Source of the DNA: Roseateles amylovorans | GTDB lineage: Bacteria > Pseudomonadota > Gammaproteobacteria > Burkholderiales > Burkholderiaceae_C | Reading direction: 5' to 3' | NCBI RefSeq assembly: GCF_025398155.2 | Contig: NZ_CP104562.2 | Coordinates: forward strand, 1,860,001-1,924,000 | DNA: 64,000 nucleotides | Shown: piece by piece, positions 9,497-18,307 of the stretch | Numbering within the stretch: position 1 is the first letter of the stretch | Layout: the number at the start of each line of letters is the position of its first letter | Made by a program: the position numbers and the translations under genes | Notes under the pieces: generated by a model | Told to the model about the DNA's origin: nothing | The model's input: only the letters and a program-made list of their open reading frames with translations | The model's database searches: none

Positions 9497-10489
9497 ATGC
9501 TTGACGATTCGTCCGAGGGTGCCGTCCCACGCACATGGAACAGCGATGGGGCGCCCGACATGCTGACCCGTGTCCTGCTCGGGATGCGTCTGGACGGGGT
9601 GGCCTATGAACGTTGCGTGTGGAGCGCCCCGTGGTCCGTCACCTATCCCGCCCAGAGCGAGGCCCAGTTTCACTTCGTCGCTCGCGGCGAATGCTGGTGG
9701 CGCACATCCACGACCGACTGGCAGCGCCTGAAGGCGGGCGATGCGGTCCTGTTGCCCCGCGGTGCGAAGCATGTGTTGGCCAGTGCGCCGGATGTGCCGA
9801 CGGTGGACATCTCAGCGCTGTCACATGTGCCGGTGGCCGACAACATCTACTTGGTGCGCGGTGACGCTGACCCCACCGATGTGCTGTTCTGCGGCGCCAT
9901 GCGCTTCAACCTGGACCCCTTGCATCCGTTGATGGCGATGATGCCGGAGGTGATGCATGCCGGTGACCTGGCGCAACGCGATCCCGCCGTGCCGGCCCTG
10001 CTGGACGCCATGGAGCGCGAGGTGGCGATGGACCGCATCGGTGCCTGCGGCATCCTGGCACGGCTGGCCGATGTGCTCGCGGCCAGCATCATCCGGGCGT
10101 GGGTGGAATGCGCCTGCAGCAATGCCACGGGCTGGCTGGCCGCGGTGCACTGCCCGCGCATCGGCAAGGTGATCGCGGCGATCCATGCCGATCCGTCGCG
10201 CGACTGGACGGTCCCGGCCCTGGCCGACCTGATGGGCGCTTCCCGTTCCAGCTTTGCCGAAGCCTTCACCCGCACCGTCGGGGAGACGCCGGCCAAGTAC
10301 GTGGCCAAGATCAAGATGTTCCAGGCCCGGCGATGGATCGCTCAGGACCGCATGCGGGTCGCGGTGGCCGCCGAACGCCTGGGCTATGACTCGGAGGCCT
10401 CCTTCAGCCGTGCCTTCAAGCGGATCATCGGCCACCCGCCCAGCGAGGCCCGTCGGGAGCACCGGGACGTTCCGATGCCCGTGGCGTAG
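9497..10489 (+). CDS. AraC-family transcriptional regulator with cupin-type sensor domain
   Basis: About 330 residues. The N-terminal half (to about 190) resembles the AraC_binding cupin found in exporter regulators: TRVLLGMRLDGVAYERCVW, a beta-rich core, and AGDAVLLPRGAKHVL. The C-terminal 100 residues carry two helix-turn-helix motifs (LADLMGASRSSFAEAF; AAERLGYDSEASFSRAFKR). The ATG at 9497 was chosen because GGAAG lies seven bases upstream and the domain begins soon after; an in-frame GTG at 9422 and an ATG at 9560 are alternatives. It is divergent from the MFS exporter, the usual arrangement for a substrate-responsive activator of an efflux gene. The inducer is unknown. Confidence 0.88.
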   Translation: MLDDSSEGAVPRTWNSDGAPDMLTRVLLGMRLDGVAYERCVWSAPWSVTYPAQSEAQFHFVARGECWWRTSTTDWQRLKAGDAVLLPRGAKHVLASAPDVPTVDISALSHVPVADNIYLVRGDADPTDVLFCGAMRFNLDPLHPLMAMMPEVMHAGDLAQRDPAVPALLDAMEREVAMDRIGACGILARLADVLAASIIRAWVECACSNATGWLAAVHCPRIGKVIAAIHADPSRDWTVPALADLMGASRSSFAEAFTRTVGETPAKYVAKIKMFQARRWIAQDRMRVAVAAERLGYDSEASFSRAFKRIIGHPPSEARREHRDVPMPVA

Positions 10490-10562
10490 CCGCGGGGCAT
10501 TCAACAGGCGACGCGTCGGCGCGTTCCGGCGCGGGCCTGCGCTCGACCATCCGCTCGAGGCG

Positions 10563-11387
10563 TCAGCGATCGAACGCCCAATTCACGCCGGCAGCCCACC
10601 ACGGCCGACTGTCCGAGCCGAGGTGCCGCGCACGGCTGAGATCGAAGGACAGTGCCGGTGTGACGCTGTAGCGCAGACCGGCGCGCACCCGGCGTTCGCC
10701 GTTGTCGTCGAACCGCTCGACCTGGGTGGACCAGTGGTCATTCGCCGTCCACTCGAGGGCCAGGCCGCGGCGGGTGGTGTCGGCCCCGGCGGGGCGCAGG
10801 TCGTGGCCCAGGTTCAGATGCACGGCCAAGGCGGTGGTGGGCTGCCAGGTCAGCGGCATCACCACGGCGGTGCCCAGGTAGTGCGTGCCGTGCGTACGGG
10901 AGGCGTCCCAGGTCGATCCGGCGCTGAGGCCGAGGCTCAAGGTCGAGGTGAGCGGTGTGGCCCACTTCACCTGCGGCCCGAAACCCGTCCCGCGCGAGCC
11001 ATCGCTCAGGCGGTAGCGGTCCAGGTTCAGGCCCCATTCCAGCGCACCGAGGCGGCAGGCCGGGCCGAGATGGTCCAGCCGGAACCGATGCGCATCGCCG
11101 CGCTCTTCCCAAGCTTCCACCTGGCACTGACCGGGATCGACCAGCGCCGCATCGTCCACCGCAAAGTGGCCGCCAGCGGCCCAGGCACTCGTTGGCCAGG
11201 CACTTGCCAGCCCCGCGAGGGTGCCGAGGGTCAGCGCCACCGCGCGACCGCGCAGGCCCATGCGGCGGCTTGGCGCCGGTTGAATGGGCACATGCCACGA
11301 TGAATGCGGCAGGTGGCGCGTCGTGCCATGCAGGACGCCAGGGAACACGGGAACCGGCTGGACGGCAGCGTCGTGGCGAGGGTTCAT
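10563..11387 (-). CDS. Hypothetical secreted or outer-membrane protein
   Basis: 274 residues from ATG 11387, or 232 from ATG 11261. The second start puts a clear signal peptide at the N-terminus (MGLRGRAVALTLGTLAGLA, cleavage after SAWAA). The mature part alternates polar and hydrophobic residues in beta-strand style and ends in aromatic-rich WAAGVNWAFDR, suggesting a small outer-membrane beta-barrel, but no named family is recognised. Neither start has a good ribosome site. It is convergent with the AraC gene and preceded by a long gene-free stretch. Function unknown. Confidence 0.7.
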   Translation of the reverse strand: MNPRHDAAVQPVPVFPGVLHGTTRHLPHSSWHVPIQPAPSRRMGLRGRAVALTLGTLAGLASAWPTSAWAAGGHFAVDDAALVDPGQCQVEAWEERGDAHRFRLDHLGPACRLGALEWGLNLDRYRLSDGSRGTGFGPQVKWATPLTSTLSLGLSAGSTWDASRTHGTHYLGTAVVMPLTWQPTTALAVHLNLGHDLRPAGADTTRRGLALEWTANDHWSTQVERFDDNGERRVRAGLRYSVTPALSFDLSRARHLGSDSRPWWAAGVNWAFDR

Positions 11388-11949
11388 GAGGCGATTCGGA
11401 GGGACTGCAAACGATGGGGGCGGACAAGGCCAGCGACGTCGCGCCGGACGTTGGCCGCCAGGAACAGACGCGCATGATAGGAATTGCCCGTCGACGCAGG
11501 GGGCCTCGACCGCCCGTTCCGGCGGCAGGGGCGTGCAGTGGTGCGCGAGGCAGGCGATTCATTTTGGAGTCATGGCCGGGCGTGGGGCCACCGCGCGGTA
11601 AGTGGGCAGAGGTGACCGGGCTCAGATCTCGACGGGCGCCGCCGGAAGGCGCCTCACTGTGACCCAACCCCCGCAGGCATTGCGTCACACTCAGGGCATG
11701 GCCGGCCGCGAGGCGGGCACTCCGTTTGCTCTCAGGATGCGCCGCCACAGATGGCTCCTTCTGTCATGGCCGCTGTGACCGGTCCGATGCGTTCTGCAGC
11801 GGGGGCTGAGCTGGCCCCGATGTTTTCTGCTGAGCCTTGGTCGAACTTCCTCATGGTTCGCAGGTTCCTCATGTCCTTCATGTCCCTCATGTCGCTCTGA
11901 TCTCTTCAATCCCTCTGTCCGGAATGCACGCTTGACCTCACTCGCACCC
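11388..11949. other. Gene-free stretch upstream of the lipid kinase
   Basis: About 560 bases with no credible gene or RNA. It must hold the promoters of the two divergent flanking genes. Three 9-base direct repeats of the form CTCATGTCC/TTCATGTCC occupy about 11868-11894, shortly before the lipid kinase. Confidence 0.5.
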
Positions 11950-13002
11950 ATGACCGACCCTCAATCCACGTCCTCCTCGCCGCCATTGTTTGTGGTGTTC
12001 AACCGGGCCTCCGGCCGCGGCGACCGCAGCGAAGTGCCGCGCGCCGTGGAGGCTGCCTGCCAGGCGGCCGGGCGTCGTTTCGAGCTGCTGCCGGTGGACA
12101 AGCCCGGCCAGTTGATGGCGGTGGCGAATGACGCGGTGCGCCGGGCCAAGGCCGCCGGCGGCGTCGTGGTGGCTGCGGGCGGGGACGGCACGCTCAGTGC
12201 GGTGGCCCAGGCCACGTTGGGCAGCGGCTGTGCCTATGGCGTGCTGCCGCGCGGCACCTTCAACTATTTCAGCCGGACCCACGGCATTCCGGCGGACATC
12301 CACGAAGCGCTGCAGATCCTGCTCAACGAAGCGCCCCAGCCAGTGCAGGTGGGCCTGGTGAATGACCGGGCCTTTCTGGTCAATGCCAGTCTGGGCCTGT
12401 ACCCGACCTTGCTGGAGGATCGGGAAGCGTGGAAGCAGCAGTTCGGTCGCAGCCGCCTGGTCGCTTTGGGCGCCGGCATTGCGACGTTGCTGCGGGGGCA
12501 TCGCCATCTGCGCCTGACCATCGAACTCCATGGCGAGCCGCGTCAGGTGCGCACGCCGACGCTGTTCGTCGGCAACAACGCGCTGCAGATGGAGCAGGTC
12601 GGTCTGCCCGAAGCGCAGGCCATCGACGATGGGGAACTCGCGGGCATCATGCTGCGGCCGGTGGGGCGATGGACGCTGTTGTGGCTGCTGGCGCGCGGCG
12701 CCTTGGGCAAACTCGGCGCGGCCGACCAGGTGATCAACTTTCCCTTCCAACGGCTGACGGTGCGCGCACGGCGCTTCGGCGGTCGCCGCATCAAGGTCGC
12801 GACCGATGGCGAAATCGTCTGGATGCGGCTGCCACTGACCTTCGGTGTGGCGCCCGACCCCTTGCTGCTGATCCGTCCGCCGGGTCTGGCGGCGGAGCGC
12901 GCGGCCCTGCACGGGCAGGCGGCATCGGTGGCACCGCTTCAGCACGCGGCGGACCCGCTGGCCCCGGCACGCTCGCATCCCACCCAAGAGGCTGATGCAT
13001 GA
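11950..13002 (+). CDS. Diacylglycerol kinase-like lipid kinase (DAGK_cat family)
   Basis: 350 residues from ATG 11950; a TTG at 11932 would add six. The nucleotide-binding signature AAGGDGTLSAVAQA (residues 75-88) and PRGTFNYFSR (PxGTxN-like) define the diacylglycerol kinase / YegS / sphingosine-kinase fold. The C-terminal beta-sandwich has the NAS(L)G and FVGNNA blocks of bacterial members. A cytoplasmic ATP-dependent lipid kinase is expected; the acceptor (diacylglycerol, phosphatidylglycerol or another lipid) cannot be read. The C-terminal 40 residues are Ala/Pro-rich and probably disordered. The stop overlaps the start of the next gene (ATGA), so it is coupled to a metallophosphoesterase, as often seen for this pair in Burkholderiales. 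Confidence 0.9.
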   Translation: MTDPQSTSSSPPLFVVFNRASGRGDRSEVPRAVEAACQAAGRRFELLPVDKPGQLMAVANDAVRRAKAAGGVVVAAGGDGTLSAVAQATLGSGCAYGVLPRGTFNYFSRTHGIPADIHEALQILLNEAPQPVQVGLVNDRAFLVNASLGLYPTLLEDREAWKQQFGRSRLVALGAGIATLLRGHRHLRLTIELHGEPRQVRTPTLFVGNNALQMEQVGLPEAQAIDDGELAGIMLRPVGRWTLLWLLARGALGKLGAADQVINFPFQRLTVRARRFGGRRIKVATDGEIVWMRLPLTFGVAPDPLLLIRPPGLAAERAALHGQAASVAPLQHAADPLAPARSHPTQEADA

Positions 13003-13787
13003 CCGTGCTCTTGCAGGTCTCCGATCCGCATTTCGGTACCGAACGGCCCCGGGTCATGCAGGCGCTGGAGCGTCTGGTCCGTCTGCAACGGCCTGATGTG
13101 CTGTTGATGACCGGCGACATCACCCAACGCGCGCGACGCCCGGAGTTCAGCGCCGCGCGGGCCTTTGTCGATCGACTGGCGGTGCCCGCCACGCTGGTGC
13201 TGCCCGGCAACCATGACATCCCGCTGTTCAACCTCTGGGCGCGGGTGTGGGATCCGTATGCACGCTTCCGTCATGTCTTCGGTGCGACGCTGGAGCGTGA
13301 GTACGACAGCCCGCAGGCGCTGGTGCTGACGCTCAACACCACGCGCTGGTATCGGCATACCGACGGCGAGATTTCCGAATCGCAGATCGAGCGCGTCGCC
13401 CGCCGGCTGGCGTCTGCCACGCCGGCGCAATGCCGGGTGGTGGCCGTGCATCAGCCGGTCGCGGTCACGCGGGAGAGCGATCAGGTCAACCTGCTGCGCG
13501 GCCATGAACGGGCCGTTCGGCGTTGGGCGCAGGCGGGCGCCGACCTGGTGGTCGGCGGACACATCCATCTGCCATTCGTGGTGCCGCTGCATGAGCGCTG
13601 GCCGGATCTGCCGCGTCGCATGTGGGCGGTGCAGGCCGGCACGGCGCTGAGTACCCGGGTGCGCGCCGGGATCTCGAATTCGGTCAACCTGATCCGGGTC
13701 GGCGCGGACCGGCACATTGAACGCTGGGACTATGACGAATCGACCGGCGAGTTCACCGAGGTGGATGCGACGCCGCTGAATCCGTGA
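12999..13787 (+). CDS. Calcineurin-like metallophosphoesterase
   Basis: 262 residues with all five metal-binding blocks of the family: SDPHFG near the start, TGDIT, LPGNHDIPL, the histidine in AVHQPV, and GGHIHLPF. This resembles cAMP-phosphodiesterase CpdA-like and 3',5'-cyclic or phospholipid phosphoesterases. It is soluble, with no signal peptide. It overlaps the lipid kinase by four bases, so the pair is expected to be co-translated and may act on related lipid phosphates; that link is inference. The substrate is not determined. A 12-base tandem repeat and a possible small reading frame begin at its stop codon. Confidence 0.9.
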   Translation: MTVLLQVSDPHFGTERPRVMQALERLVRLQRPDVLLMTGDITQRARRPEFSAARAFVDRLAVPATLVLPGNHDIPLFNLWARVWDPYARFRHVFGATLEREYDSPQALVLTLNTTRWYRHTDGEISESQIERVARRLASATPAQCRVVAVHQPVAVTRESDQVNLLRGHERAVRRWAQAGADLVVGGHIHLPFVVPLHERWPDLPRRMWAVQAGTALSTRVRAGISNSVNLIRVGADRHIERWDYDESTGEFTEVDATPLNP

Positions 13788-13924
13788 GCGATCCCTTCCG
13801 CGATCCCTTCAGTGAGCCCTTCAGTGATTCGTTCAGTGGTCCCTTCGGTGATCCCTGGTCGATCGATCATCGATTGCTCAAACTGCGATCGCTGAGCGAT
13901 CACCGAGCGTGTGCCCTTCAGTGA
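13784..13924 (+). CDS. Possible small ORF encoding a tetrapeptide-repeat microprotein
   Basis: A 46-codon frame starts at a GTG overlapping the metallophosphoesterase stop (GTGA). The first half is built from a 12-base tandem repeat and encodes about five copies of Ser-Asp-Pro-Phe (variants RDPF, SEPF, SDSF, SGPF). The tail is basic and has Leu-rich stretches. A strong ribosome site is lacking. The overlap with the stop mimics a coupled start, but the frame may equally be a chance product of the repeat. No family is recognised. Confidence 0.25.
   Translation: MSDPFRDPFSEPFSDSFSGPFGDPWSIDHRLLKLRSLSDHRACALQ
13790..13857. repeat. 12-base tandem repeat after the metallophosphoesterase gene
   Basis: Five full copies and part of a sixth, consensus GATCCCTTCAGT with one to three changes each, begin three bases after the stop codon. 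The period is four codons. Confidence 0.85.
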
Positions 13925-13972
13925 GACTGCGTCGTGCCGTGCTCACGCCCTTTCTTCGCGGCCCGATGGTGG

Positions 13973-14905
13973 CTAAGCGCGCAGGCGCCGATACCAGCGC
14001 ACCAGCTCGATGCTGACGATGCACACCGTCAACCAGGCCAAGCCGGACGAGAAACCGGCCAGCACATCGCTGGGAAAGTGCACCCGCAGGAAGATCCGGC
14101 TCGCGCCCACCGAGAACGCGACCATTGCCGCAGCCACCAGTGCAGGCAGGTGCCAGCGCGCCGGCAGCAGCCGGGTGGCGAGATAGGCGAGCATGCCGAA
14201 GGTGACGACCGCGCCGGAGCTGTGTCCGCTGGGGAAACTGAAGCCGGTTTCGGTCAGCCACGGCGTGGGGTGCTCCGGACGGGCGCGCTCGAAGACATGC
14301 TTCAGGGTGGTGTTCAGCAAGCCATTGCCGGCCACCGCCAGGGCCCAGCCCAGCGCCAGCCACGGACGCCGTCCCCACAGCAGCAACAGCGCGACCGAGA
14401 TGCCCAGCGCGTACTGCGAGGCCCGGTTGGACAGGAAGGTCAGTCCGTAGAACGCCTGCAGCAGCGCTGCCGGCACCTGGTCGATCATCCCGAGGATGAA
14501 GGCCTCGTCGAGTCGACCCAACACCGCACCCGCTTGCAGCGCTTCGGCGATCTCGGCGAACAGCGCCGCGCAGCCGACGATCAAGCCGAATCCCGCCCCC
14601 AGTCGCAGCACCAGCATCAGCGTGGGCGGGGCGCTGCCCACTGTCGGCGTGGGATGCGGCTGCCGCAGCAACACCCGGCCCCCGAGCCAACTGATCAACC
14701 CCACGGTCGTCAGCAGCGCAAGGAACAGCCACGGCGCTTGGGCGCCGGCTTGGGACGCGAGGTGCAGCCAGGGCGCCAGCGCCTCGGTCGGCGCGGCGGT
14801 GGCGGGTGCGGTGGCCAGGACCGTGGGCGAGTGGGCCGAAGCGGTCGCGGCCGTCGTGGAGGCCGCCAGCGGCGCCATCGTGGACAAGGGCAAGACGAAG
14901 GTCAT
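13973..14905 (-). CDS. PAP2-family membrane phosphatase
   Basis: 310 residues with several membrane helices and the three-part PAP2/type-2 phosphatidic acid phosphatase signature: K-x6-R-P in KHVFERARP, PSGHS, and S-R-x5-H-x3-D in SRIFLRVHFPSD. Active-site residues are the Arg, the two His and the Asp, normally facing the periplasm. The family dephosphorylates undecaprenyl pyrophosphate, phosphatidate or similar lipids. The first 50 residues are Ala/Thr-rich and may precede the true first helix; the ATG at 14905 is used for lack of a better start. Its location beside the lipid kinase and phosphoesterase, although on the opposite strand, suggests a lipid-phosphate theme. Confidence 0.9.
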   Translation of the reverse strand: MTFVLPLSTMAPLAASTTAATASAHSPTVLATAPATAAPTEALAPWLHLASQAGAQAPWLFLALLTTVGLISWLGGRVLLRQPHPTPTVGSAPPTLMLVLRLGAGFGLIVGCAALFAEIAEALQAGAVLGRLDEAFILGMIDQVPAALLQAFYGLTFLSNRASQYALGISVALLLLWGRRPWLALGWALAVAGNGLLNTTLKHVFERARPEHPTPWLTETGFSFPSGHSSGAVVTFGMLAYLATRLLPARWHLPALVAAAMVAFSVGASRIFLRVHFPSDVLAGFSSGLAWLTVCIVSIELVRWYRRLRA

Positions 14906-15224
14906 CGCCGCATTGTCTTAGAGCGGGCGCTGCATGGCGGATCGTGTCGACTCGTTTAACGATGCCGTCGGTGAGATCCGGCCTTCAGCGGAGAGCTGCG
15001 GGTCCGTGATCGTGCGCCGGGGCGGCGCTTCAGCCTCGAAGCAGCGGCGATTTGGCGGCGAACGAGCGGCGATGCAGCGACACAGCGCCACAGCGGCTGC
15101 GACCACGCCACAGCGGCTGCAACCACGCCACAGCGGATGCGACCACGCCACCACGGCGCGCCGTCCACGGCTGAGCGACGCCGTCAGATGGGCATGACCC
15201 TGCCGCGTCGCCTGCGCAGACCGC
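14906..15224. other. Gene-free stretch with 20-base tandem repeats
   Basis: No credible gene. It contains the upstream region of the PAP2 gene and a short direct-repeat array at 15088-15147. Confidence 0.5.
15088..15147. repeat. 20-base tandem repeat, three copies
   Basis: Three copies of CCACAGCGGCTGCGACCACG with one substitution each, followed by a partial fourth. Non-coding, in the spacer between the PAP2 phosphatase and the hydrolase gene. Confidence 0.85.
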
Positions 15225-16166
15225 TCAGAACTGCAAGCGCTCGCCAGGCTGCGGCACCACCACCTTGATGCGGCCGGACCGGTCCAGCTTGTCCAGTGCG
15301 GCGGCAAACTCCTTGGGCGTGCCCTTCGCCAAGGGGTTGGCACCGTAATGCATCGGGATCACCGCCTTGGGACGGAGCAGCTCTGCCACCGCATAGGCCG
15401 CATCGCCCGGATCCATGGTGAAGTTGCCGCCGATCGGGACCAACGCCAGATCGGGCCGGTAGCGCTCGCCGATCCAGCGCATGTCGCCGAACACCGCGGT
15501 ATCTCCCGCGTGATAGATCCGCAGGCCATTTTCCAGTTCGATGATCCATCCGATCGGCTCGCCGCCGGGATGGACCTCGTCCTTGTTGGTGGCCGGGTTG
15601 CGCCACAGCAGCACGGACGAATGCTCCGCCCGCACCATCGTCACCCGGATCCCGGGCGCGGCCTCCACCGTGCCGCCCTTGTTCATGCGCGGCAGCAAGG
15701 CCGTCGGCAGGATGCCCAGCGCGCCGGCCGACTGCAGGAGATCGCCCGGCCCGCGCAGCGGCGTGTTGTACAGGGTGGCGAGCGCCGGGGCGTCGGCCCA
15801 GTGATCGCCGTGCCCGTGGGTCACCAGCAGCACGTCGACCCGACCGAAGGACTCCAATTGCTTGTAGGCCGGCGGGGTCTGCGGATTGGCTTTCAGCCAG
15901 GGGTCGATGACGATGACCTTGCCGCCGGGCGAGGTGATCTTGAAGGCCGCCTGACCCAGCCAGACCACTTCCGTCTGACCGGCGGGTCGGCTGTCGCTGG
16001 CCGCAGGCGACGAGCGCTCAGGTGCCGCGACTTGGGCGATGGCGCCGGTTGCCGCGAGGGCGGCCACCGCCATGCAGATGGCCGCGATATGCCCTCGGCG
16101 GCGAGGGCGTTCAAGGCCAGCACATGGTGCGCTCGAGGCAGCGGCCTCACGCAGGAATTTCAGCAT
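15225..16166 (-). CDS. Exported metallo-beta-lactamase-fold hydrolase (UlaG/UPF0173-like)
   Basis: 313 residues. The start at ATG 16166 is chosen because GGAG lies five bases upstream; a GTG at 16190 is the alternative. A long hydrophobic segment near residues 27-45 ending in Ala-Ile-Ala looks like a signal peptide or membrane anchor. The zinc motif THGHGDHW (HxHxDH), the later His in RAEHSS, the Asp in YHAGDTAVF and the final His in PMHYG are complete, so the enzyme should be active. The order resembles UlaG / UPF0173 metal-dependent hydrolases. The substrate is unknown. A 116-base hexanucleotide array lies about 73 bases upstream of this start. Confidence 0.88.
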   Translation of the reverse strand: MLKFLREAAASSAPCAGLERPRRRGHIAAICMAVAALAATGAIAQVAAPERSSPAASDSRPAGQTEVVWLGQAAFKITSPGGKVIVIDPWLKANPQTPPAYKQLESFGRVDVLLVTHGHGDHWADAPALATLYNTPLRGPGDLLQSAGALGILPTALLPRMNKGGTVEAAPGIRVTMVRAEHSSVLLWRNPATNKDEVHPGGEPIGWIIELENGLRIYHAGDTAVFGDMRWIGERYRPDLALVPIGGNFTMDPGDAAYAVAELLRPKAVIPMHYGANPLAKGTPKEFAAALDKLDRSGRIKVVVPQPGERLQF

Positions 16167-16238
16167 GGCGACTCCAGAGGATGGGGACACACGGGGCGTC
16201 CATCATCGCGGCATTCGGCGTGCCGGGGCTATCGTGTT

Positions 16239-16354
16239 GCCGGTGTCGGTGTCGGTGTCGGTGCCGGTGCCGGTGCCGATGCTGGTGCCGGTGCTGGCGC
16301 TGGTGCTGGTGCTGGTGCTGGCGCTGGTGCTGGTGCTGGTGCTGGTGCTGGCGC
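16239..16354. repeat. Hexanucleotide tandem repeat upstream of the hydrolase gene
   Basis: Some 19 consecutive six-base units of the form GGTGCT, GGTGCC, GGTGTC or GGCGCT. The array sits between the GGDEF gene stop (16375) and the hydrolase start (16166), both read leftward, so it falls in the hydrolase 5' region. Units grade from GGTGTC/GGTGCC at the left to GGTGCT at the right. Confidence 0.9.
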
Positions 16355-16374
16355 CCGGAACGTCACCGTCGCCG

Positions 16375-18282
16375 TCAGGCCACGCATGCCCGGTTCTTGC
16401 CGGTGCGCTTGGCCTCGTAGAGCGCCTCGTCCGCGCGGTCCAGCGCCAGCTCCAGGGTCTCGCCCTGGCGATACAGCGTCACGCCGGCGGAGAAGGTGAC
16501 GAACACGTCGCGGCCCTCATGCATGAACAGGCTGGCCGACAGCGACCGCTGCAAGCGCATCAGCACCGCCTGGGCCTCCTCCAACGGGGCTTCCGGCAGG
16601 ATGAGCACGAATTCCTCGCCGCCCCAGCGGCCCACCTTGTCGCCCGGCCGGAGCATGCCGGACACGCGGGCGGCCAGCGACTTCAGCGCCTCGTCGCCGG
16701 CGGCATGTCCCAGGCTGTCGTTGAGCTTCTTGAAGTTGTCGATGTCCAGCAGCGCCAGCGCCATCGGCTTGGGCTCTCGCTCCAGCTTGGCTTTCTCGGT
16801 CTCGAAGGTGGCGATCAGGCCGCGCCGGTTGGCGACCTGGGTGAGCTGATCGGTCTGGACCTCGCTGGAGAGCTTGCGCAACTCCCCCTCGAGTTGCTCG
16901 ACCCGCTCGGCCAACTGGCTGGCACGGTCATGTTCATCACGCAACCGACCGCGGGTCTGCTGCACCAGCGACTGCACGCTGCGGCTTTCCTCGACCATCT
17001 CCCGGACCACGCCGGCCAGGCTCTCCAGCGTATCGGCCTGCTCGATCACTTCGGCGTACTTGCCGACGCTGTCGGTGAATCGGTCGGTGTGCTGGCCGAG
17101 TTCGCCCAGCTCCTGCAGCATCCGGTTGATCAGACCCTTGAGCGCATCGCGTGCCCGGCCGCGTTCCTCGCGCAGGCTGTGTTGCCGTGCGCGGGTGCTG
17201 TGCAGCAGCTCGCTGACCGAGCGCACGCTGCGGGCGGTCAGGCCCTGCGACAGCGTCTGGCCCATGGCCTCGCACTGGCCCTGAGCCCAGGAATCGTCCT
17301 CGGCCAGATCGGCCAGGCTGTCGGTGAGCTCGCCGCAGAGCTTGCCCAGTTCGCTGAAGGCATGGCCGCGATGATCCAGCCAGCGCCGCACCCGGGCGCA
17401 CAGCGCTTCCAGCTGGGTCGCACGCTCGGGCGTCGCGCCGTCGCGCACCAACTCGGCATGTGCGGCGTCGATCTCGGCGATCAGTTCCTGCGCTCGCAGG
17501 TCATCGCCGCGCAACGCGTGAGTGACCGTGCCGGAGAGGCTGCGGCCGATGTCCGGCCAGGCCTGAAGCGCCTGTGCCTGGGCGGCAGCATCCGCACCGG
17601 CGCCATCGCCATCGCCGCTGAGCAGCGTGTCCAGTTCGCCGTAGCGTTGCACGCCGTCGGACGCCGGGGGCGGGGCGCTGGGCGCCTCGGCCTCATCCTC
17701 GGTGAAGAACTGGCTGGGCGTGCCACCGTTGCGGTCGTCGTCGTCCTGGCCGTCGTCCAAGGGCGCGGGTTGGGTTTCGACACGGACATCGCTGGCATCG
17801 CTGTCCCAACTGATCACCAGCTGGCGCAGGCGCTGCATCAGACGTTGAGGGTCGCTGCGGTTGCTGGAGAGCACCCGCAGCACGCCGTCCTTTTTGCGGG
17901 CCAGCGTCCATTGGCGGCCGCCACGTTCCAGGCCGCGCATCAGGCGCTCGACCAACTGAGCCAGTTGCTCCGCCTGGGCGCCGGGCCCGTGGGTCTGCTG
18001 CAGGGCTTCGAGCGAGCGCTGAAGCTCGTCCCAGCGGCCTTCGCGCATCTGGGTCGCCAGGTTCTGGCGCTGCTGCAGTTCAGGGACCGCCAGGCTCAGC
18101 ATGCGGGCCAGGGGCACCTGGGCCCGGTCCGGCAAGGTCTGCGATGCGCCGCCGTCCCGATGCGGCTCGCCGGCTTCCTGCGCATAGGCGCGCGCGTAGT
18201 TCTCAGGCGTGGGTTCGAGTTGGCCCAGGGCCAGTCGGCGCAAGGCCGCCTTGGCGATCAGTGCGGGGGGCTGCTGCGGCAT
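16375..18282 (-). CDS. Diguanylate cyclase (GGDEF) with long N-terminal helical region
   Basis: 635 residues. The N-terminal region, about 470 residues, begins with QLEPTPENYARAY, common to a cytoplasmic diguanylate cyclase class in betaproteobacteria, and continues as charged helices with a predicted coiled coil (about 380-470). The C-terminal GGDEF domain has an intact active site GGEEF (about 552-556) and an inhibitory-site RPGD five residues before it, so product feedback is expected. No membrane segment is present. It makes c-di-GMP from two GTP. It is last in a leftward group with a REC-GGDEF-EAL protein (25-base gap) and an Hpt protein, so it probably shares their mRNA. Confidence 0.93.
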   Translation of the reverse strand: MPQQPPALIAKAALRRLALGQLEPTPENYARAYAQEAGEPHRDGGASQTLPDRAQVPLARMLSLAVPELQQRQNLATQMREGRWDELQRSLEALQQTHGPGAQAEQLAQLVERLMRGLERGGRQWTLARKKDGVLRVLSSNRSDPQRLMQRLRQLVISWDSDASDVRVETQPAPLDDGQDDDDRNGGTPSQFFTEDEAEAPSAPPPASDGVQRYGELDTLLSGDGDGAGADAAAQAQALQAWPDIGRSLSGTVTHALRGDDLRAQELIAEIDAAHAELVRDGATPERATQLEALCARVRRWLDHRGHAFSELGKLCGELTDSLADLAEDDSWAQGQCEAMGQTLSQGLTARSVRSVSELLHSTRARQHSLREERGRARDALKGLINRMLQELGELGQHTDRFTDSVGKYAEVIEQADTLESLAGVVREMVEESRSVQSLVQQTRGRLRDEHDRASQLAERVEQLEGELRKLSSEVQTDQLTQVANRRGLIATFETEKAKLEREPKPMALALLDIDNFKKLNDSLGHAAGDEALKSLAARVSGMLRPGDKVGRWGGEEFVLILPEAPLEEAQAVLMRLQRSLSASLFMHEGRDVFVTFSAGVTLYRQGETLELALDRADEALYEAKRTGKNRACVA

Positions 18283-18307
18283 CGGTCAGGCTCGGAATCA
18301 GCGTTGA

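Noticed and set aside
11414..11662. Short plus-strand frames in the spacer before the lipid kinase
   Set aside because: Arg/Pro-rich translation typical of non-coding high-GC DNA; no ribosome site or family match.
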